The notes under the pieces were generated by a model. That model saw nothing but the letters and a program-made list of their open reading frames with translations. It made no database searches and was not told where the DNA came from. Below, piece after piece: positions 24,764-28,599 of a stretch of 28,599 nucleotides of DNA. The DNA lies in NCBI GenBank assembly GCA_028876035.1, contig JAGWTK010000004.1:1-28599 (forward strand), given 5' to 3'. The number at the start of each line of letters is the position of its first letter. Within the stretch, counting starts at the first letter, position 1. The translations under genes and the position numbers were made by a program. Origin of the DNA: Bacteroidota bacterium. Lineage in GTDB: Bacteria > Bacteroidota > Bacteroidia > Chitinophagales > Chitinophagaceae.

Positions 24764-26020
24764 ATGCTGGCTTCGCCTTTTTTTCAAACATCTTCAAGAA
24801 ATTGTATCCTGCTCATATGCTGCTCATTGTTTGCTATGAGCGGATGTGATCAAGCGGCTGCTCCTGTTAACAGCGGTGATACTTTATACGAGTACCACGA
24901 CCTTTCACCACGGTGGAGCTCACCTGAAAATAGAAATGGCGCGGAAGGCCAGGGCGGAAAGGAAAACAACAGCGGCAAGGGACATCCGTATGATACCATT
25001 GCTGCAGGGCAATCACTGGACCTGCTGCAGGTAAAAGGTACCGGCGTTGTTAACCGCATCTGGATTACCATCAACGACCGAAGCCCGGAAATGCTGCGCT
25101 CACTGGTACTTCGCATGTACTGGGATGAGACCGATCGCCCGGCAGTAGAAGTGCCTTTTGGTGATTTCTTCGGCGTAGGGTTGGGTCGCACCACGGCCTT
25201 CCAAAATGCGCTGTTTGCCAATGCAGAAGGCCGATCATTTGTAAGCTTTGTGCGCATTCCCTTCAAAAAAGCAGCACGGATAGTAGTAAGCAATGAATCC
25301 AACCGGAGCCTGCGCAATATCTTTTTTGATGTGGATTACGCAATGCTGCCTGCATGGGATGACAATTTTCTTTATTTCCATGCATACTGGCACCGCGATA
25401 CCGCTACCGTGCCTGGCGTAGATTTCGATATGCTCCCTCCGGTGGCGGGTAAAGGACGCTTTCTTGGTGCGAACCTGGGTGTCAATGCCAACCCAGCCTA
25501 CCGAAAATCATGGTTTGGTGAAGGGGAGGTAAAAATCTACCTGGACAATGACAAAGAATATCCCACATTGAATGGCACCGGAACGGAAGATTATATCGGC
25601 ACTGCATGGGGACAGGGAAAATTCATTAATACCTACAGTGGTTGTACGGTGGCCAGCGATTCCCTGCTGCAATGGTCCTTCTACCGCTTTCATATCCCGG
25701 ATCCCGTTTTTTTCAAAACGGCCTGCCGCGCATCCATCCAGCAAATCGGCGGCGATGCAACCGACAGCGTAGCGGCTTACCAGCGCGAAGGCGCTCCCTT
25801 GAAGCCCGTTACAACAGATGGTACTACGTTCAGGAAATTCTACGAAAAAGGAAAAACGTTTAACCTGGCAGATACTACTAACGGTAAAGGATGGACGAAT
25901 TTTTACCGGTCAGACGATGTGTCGGCGGTGGTGTATTTCTACCTCGATAAGCCGGTAAGCGGCCTGCCACCCATTCAACCTGTACAAATAAGAACCACCC
26001 GGCTGCGCGACAAAAAATAG
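24764..26020 (+). CDS. GH172 (DUF2961) glycoside hydrolase lipoprotein, copy 2
   Basis: This 418-residue GH172 protein starts at ATG 24764; its leader ends in the lipobox FAMSGC with Cys28, so it is lipid-anchored, whereas copy 1 is soluble. It keeps the family segments VVNRIWITIND, YWDETDRPAVEVPFGDFFGV, FGEGEVKIYLDND (E253/E255) and NGTGTEDYIG (E275). The spacing between the two glutamate segments is the same as in copy 1, so it is probably catalytically competent. The two copies are otherwise quite different, which argues for different substrates or sites of action rather than recent duplication. It lies 66 bp after the PQQ dehydrogenase and 29 bp before the GH78 rhamnosidase. A furanoside substrate is inferred from the family. 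Confidence 0.9.
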   Translation: MLASPFFQTSSRNCILLICCSLFAMSGCDQAAAPVNSGDTLYEYHDLSPRWSSPENRNGAEGQGGKENNSGKGHPYDTIAAGQSLDLLQVKGTGVVNRIWITINDRSPEMLRSLVLRMYWDETDRPAVEVPFGDFFGVGLGRTTAFQNALFANAEGRSFVSFVRIPFKKAARIVVSNESNRSLRNIFFDVDYAMLPAWDDNFLYFHAYWHRDTATVPGVDFDMLPPVAGKGRFLGANLGVNANPAYRKSWFGEGEVKIYLDNDKEYPTLNGTGTEDYIGTAWGQGKFINTYSGCTVASDSLLQWSFYRFHIPDPVFFKTACRASIQQIGGDATDSVAAYQREGAPLKPVTTDGTTFRKFYEKGKTFNLADTTNGKGWTNFYRSDDVSAVVYFYLDKPVSGLPPIQPVQIRTTRLRDKK

Positions 26021-26049
26021 ATTCCAAGAACCACCCAAAAGATGCATAT

Positions 26050-28599
26050 ATGAAAAGAATAGTTCTTCTCCTTTGCCTGGCCTCCCCGTTCTTCCTGCAG
26101 GCAAAGCCCATTATTATAGTTAAAGACCTTAGTTGCGAATACAAAATCAATCCTGTCGGAATCGATGAGTCAAGTCCGCGCCTTAGCTGGAAACTCAGCG
26201 CGCCGGAGAAGAACCTCCTGCAATCGGCTTATGAAATCCGCGTAGCTACCCATAAAAATTTTGGCTCGGGTGCGATGGTTTGGACGAGTGGCAAAGTGAA
26301 CAGTGATGCCTCTGTGCTGGTTCCTTACCAGGGGAATCCATTACAACCTTCTACCCGCTATTATTGGCAGGTGAGGGTATGGGGCGCCAAAGGACAAGCC
26401 AGTGAATGGAGTGAGCCCGCCTTTTTTGAAACGGGTTTATTAAAACCAGCCAATTGGACAGCCCAGTGGATCGAACCGGTACAATCTACCGAGCGGCATA
26501 TGCCCGGACTGATGTTGCGCAAAGAATTTACCCTCACGAAGAAAATTGCTTCTGCGCGCGTTTATGTGACCAGTCATGGCTTTTATGAATTCTACCTGAA
26601 CGGAAACAAAGTGGGCGACCAGGTGCTTACTCCGGGCTGGACTTCCTATACCAAGCGCCTGCAATACCAGGTATACGATGTAACCAATTTATTGCAGGCA
26701 GGTAAAAATTGCAGCGGTGCTATGTTGGGCGATGGCTGGTACCGTGGCTCCCTCGCATGGGAAAACAACTGGGGTATCTGGGGTAAACAACTCGGCTTGC
26801 TTTGTGAAATAAAAATTGCGTATACTGATGGCAGTGAGGAAACGATCGTTTCCGACAACGGCTGGAAAAGCAGCCAGGACGGTCCCATCACACTCAACGG
26901 CATTTATGATGGTGAGTCATATGATGCGCGCAAAGAAATGAAAGGATGGAGCAAAGCCGGCTTCGATGACAAAGGATGGCAAAACGTACAGGTGAGAGAC
27001 ATTTCAAAGGATAACCTGGTGGATCAGCAAACTGTGCCGGTAAGACGTATACAGGAAATCCACCCGACAAGAATATTTACCACACCTAAAGGACTGCTGG
27101 TGGCAGATTTTGGTCAGAACATGGTTGGTTGGATCCGGCTGAAAGTAAAAGGCAGCGCGGGCACAACGGTTACCATCCGGCATGCAGAAGTGCTCGATAA
27201 ATACGGAAATTTCTATACCGATAACCTTCGCGCCGCCGCCGCCACCGCGCGCTATACCCTGCGCGGAGGCGAAGAAGAAACATGGGAGCCGCGTTTCAGC
27301 TTTTTCGGATTTCGTTATGCATCGGTGGATGGTTTCCCCGGCCAGCTGAAGCCAGAAGATATTACCGGCATCGTTGTGCATTCCGATATGCAACCCTCGG
27401 GTTCTTTTGAATGCAGCAATGCACTCATCAACCAGCTGCAACACAATATTCAATGGGGACAAAAAGGAAATTTCCTCGACGTGCCTACCGATTGCCCGCA
27501 AAGAGATGAGCGATTGGGCTGGACCGGCGATGCACAGGCATTTTCCAGAACGGCAGCTTTCAACATGAACGTAGCACCATTTTTTACCAAATGGCTGAAA
27601 GATGTAGCGGCTGACCAGTTGCCCAATGGAGCCGTGCCATTTGTGATACCGGATGTATTGCGCAACAATGGTACTTCTGCCGGATGGGGCGATGTTGCAA
27701 CCATTGTACCCTGGAATTTGTACCAGGTGTATGGCGACAAACAACTGCTCGAAAACCAATACCCGAGCATGAAAGCCTATGTGGAGTATATCCGCAGCAA
27801 AGCCGGCAATACCTGGCTGTGGAAGGGTGGCAGCGTATTTGGCGACTGGCTCTTTTATAAATCGATGCAGCAAACAGAAAATGACGGCTATACCAGTCCG
27901 GATATGATTGCTACCATGTTCTTCGCACTTTCTGCCCACCTGGTAGCAGAGGCAGCTGCTGTACTCGGTAAAACCGATGATGCCAGAACGTACGCTGATG
28001 CATATGCGAAAATAAAAGAAGCCTTCAACCATAATTATGTAACGCCGGAAGGAAGGATTGCATCAGAGTCTCAAACAGCTTATGTGCTCGCATTATCCTT
28101 TGATCTGTTGCCCGAAGCCCTTCGGGAAAAAGCGACAGGCTACCTCGTAGACGACATTCGTTCACGGGGTAATCATCTCTCTACGGGCTTTCTTGGAACC
28201 CCCTATCTCTGCCATGTACTCACCGCACAGGGTCGTACCGATGTAGCGTATGATTTGTTGCTGCAGGAAACCTTCCCGTCCTGGTTGTACCCGGTTAAAA
28301 TGGGGGCTACCACCATCTGGGAACGCTGGGACGGACAAAAGACCGATAGTACTTTCCAGGACGTTGGCATGAATTCTTTTAACCACTATGCCTATGGTGC
28401 CATCGGCGACTGGATGTACCGCGTTTGTGCGGGCATTGAAATCGGTGCTCCCGGCTACAAGCAGATATTTTTAAAACCGCAACCCAGTCAAAAGCTCAGC
28501 TATGCAAAAGCGAGCTATGAGAGCGTGTACGGAACCATTGCCTCTGGCTGGGAAATAAAGGATGGCAAAATGAAAGTGGATATGAAGGTGCCCGCAAAC
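26050..28599 (+). CDS. GH78 alpha-L-rhamnosidase, exported, C-terminus beyond window
   Basis: The frame from ATG 26050 runs open to the window end (850 codons seen), so the gene is 3'-truncated by the window only. A signal peptide (MKRIVLLLCLASPFFLQA) precedes an Fn3-like domain with CEYKINPVGIDESSPRLSW, the N-terminal rhamnosidase beta-domain (FYEFYLNGNKVGDQVLTPGW), a linker domain (DFGQNMVGWIRLKVKG) and the (alpha/alpha)6 catalytic barrel. The catalytic segment TDCPQRDERLGWTGD (480-494) carries the conserved acids D486, E487 and D494, and a later WERWDG holds E758, the likely general base. GH78 enzymes release terminal alpha-L-rhamnose from plant glycans, flavonoid or other glycosides. Only a short C-terminal beta-domain should be missing, given family lengths of about 900. 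It begins 29 bp after the second GH172 gene. Confidence 0.93.
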   Translation, partial: MKRIVLLLCLASPFFLQAKPIIIVKDLSCEYKINPVGIDESSPRLSWKLSAPEKNLLQSAYEIRVATHKNFGSGAMVWTSGKVNSDASVLVPYQGNPLQPSTRYYWQVRVWGAKGQASEWSEPAFFETGLLKPANWTAQWIEPVQSTERHMPGLMLRKEFTLTKKIASARVYVTSHGFYEFYLNGNKVGDQVLTPGWTSYTKRLQYQVYDVTNLLQAGKNCSGAMLGDGWYRGSLAWENNWGIWGKQLGLLCEIKIAYTDGSEETIVSDNGWKSSQDGPITLNGIYDGESYDARKEMKGWSKAGFDDKGWQNVQVRDISKDNLVDQQTVPVRRIQEIHPTRIFTTPKGLLVADFGQNMVGWIRLKVKGSAGTTVTIRHAEVLDKYGNFYTDNLRAAAATARYTLRGGEEETWEPRFSFFGFRYASVDGFPGQLKPEDITGIVVHSDMQPSGSFECSNALINQLQHNIQWGQKGNFLDVPTDCPQRDERLGWTGDAQAFSRTAAFNMNVAPFFTKWLKDVAADQLPNGAVPFVIPDVLRNNGTSAGWGDVATIVPWNLYQVYGDKQLLENQYPSMKAYVEYIRSKAGNTWLWKGGSVFGDWLFYKSMQQTENDGYTSPDMIATMFFALSAHLVAEAAAVLGKTDDARTYADAYAKIKEAFNHNYVTPEGRIASESQTAYVLALSFDLLPEALREKATGYLVDDIRSRGNHLSTGFLGTPYLCHVLTAQGRTDVAYDLLLQETFPSWLYPVKMGATTIWERWDGQKTDSTFQDVGMNSFNHYAYGAIGDWMYRVCAGIEIGAPGYKQIFLKPQPSQKLSYAKASYESVYGTIASGWEIKDGKMKVDMKVPAN

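Noticed and set aside
27004..28032. 342-codon open frame on the minus strand
   Set aside because: It is antisense to the well-supported GH78 gene, begins and ends arbitrarily, and its product has no recognisable domain, leader or motif.

Overview
The window reads as a piece of a Bacteroidota chromosome, most likely a member of the Chitinophagaceae or a close relative. The reasons are a TonB-dependent receptor with an STN domain followed by a DUF4249 lipoprotein and an MG2/plug-like protein, many exported enzymes (GH172, GH78, DUF6786, RraA-like, AGE-like), the lack of clear Shine-Dalgarno sites in front of most starts, and base composition near 50% GC. Genus-level placement is inference. I see no rRNA, tRNA, CRISPR array, transposase or phage gene.

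Layout. (1) Positions 40-6357, plus strand: a tight three-gene operon for an outer-membrane uptake or signalling system (TonB receptor, DUF4249 lipoprotein, MG2-domain protein). (2) Positions 10411-6350, minus strand: four genes in a row encoding an exported alpha/beta hydrolase, two tandem exported RraA-like proteins and a BASS-family (bile acid:Na+ symporter) carrier. (3) Position 10455 onward, plus strand and divergent from block 2 across only 43 bp: an exported AGE-family (cellobiose 2-epimerase-like) enzyme, then two small very basic proteins (53 and 95 aa). (4) Positions 12562-28599, plus strand: a long run of exported or lipidated proteins. These are a 14-loop FG-GAP/VCBS protein with an ASPIC/UnbV domain, an overlapping vanadium haloperoxidase-like enzyme, a DUF6786 lipoprotein, a GH172 enzyme, an exported ADP-ribosylglycohydrolase-fold protein, a lipoprotein TIM-barrel sugar isomerase/epimerase, a PQQ dehydrogenase with a c-type haem domain inserted in its propeller, a second (lipoprotein) GH172 enzyme, and a GH78 alpha-L-rhamnosidase cut by the window end.

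How the parts may work together. Nearly every long gene has a signal peptide or lipobox, so the chemistry is placed outside the cytoplasm. Block 4 looks like glycan or glycoside processing with a furanoside theme (two GH172 enzymes and an ADP-ribosylglycohydrolase-fold enzyme, a class whose known members cleave ribofuranosyl bonds), plus rhamnose removal and sugar oxidation by a quinohaemoprotein. Block 2 looks like an extracytoplasmic 2-oxo acid pathway: hydrolase, then RraA-type lyases, then an uptake carrier. Both pathway readings are inference from gene families and order.

The longest gap without a gene is 299 bp (22227-22525). It holds four inverted repeats and looks like a dispersed intergenic element or a complex terminator. 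Gene starts were usually moved downstream of the longest open frame to the Met that begins a signal peptide.
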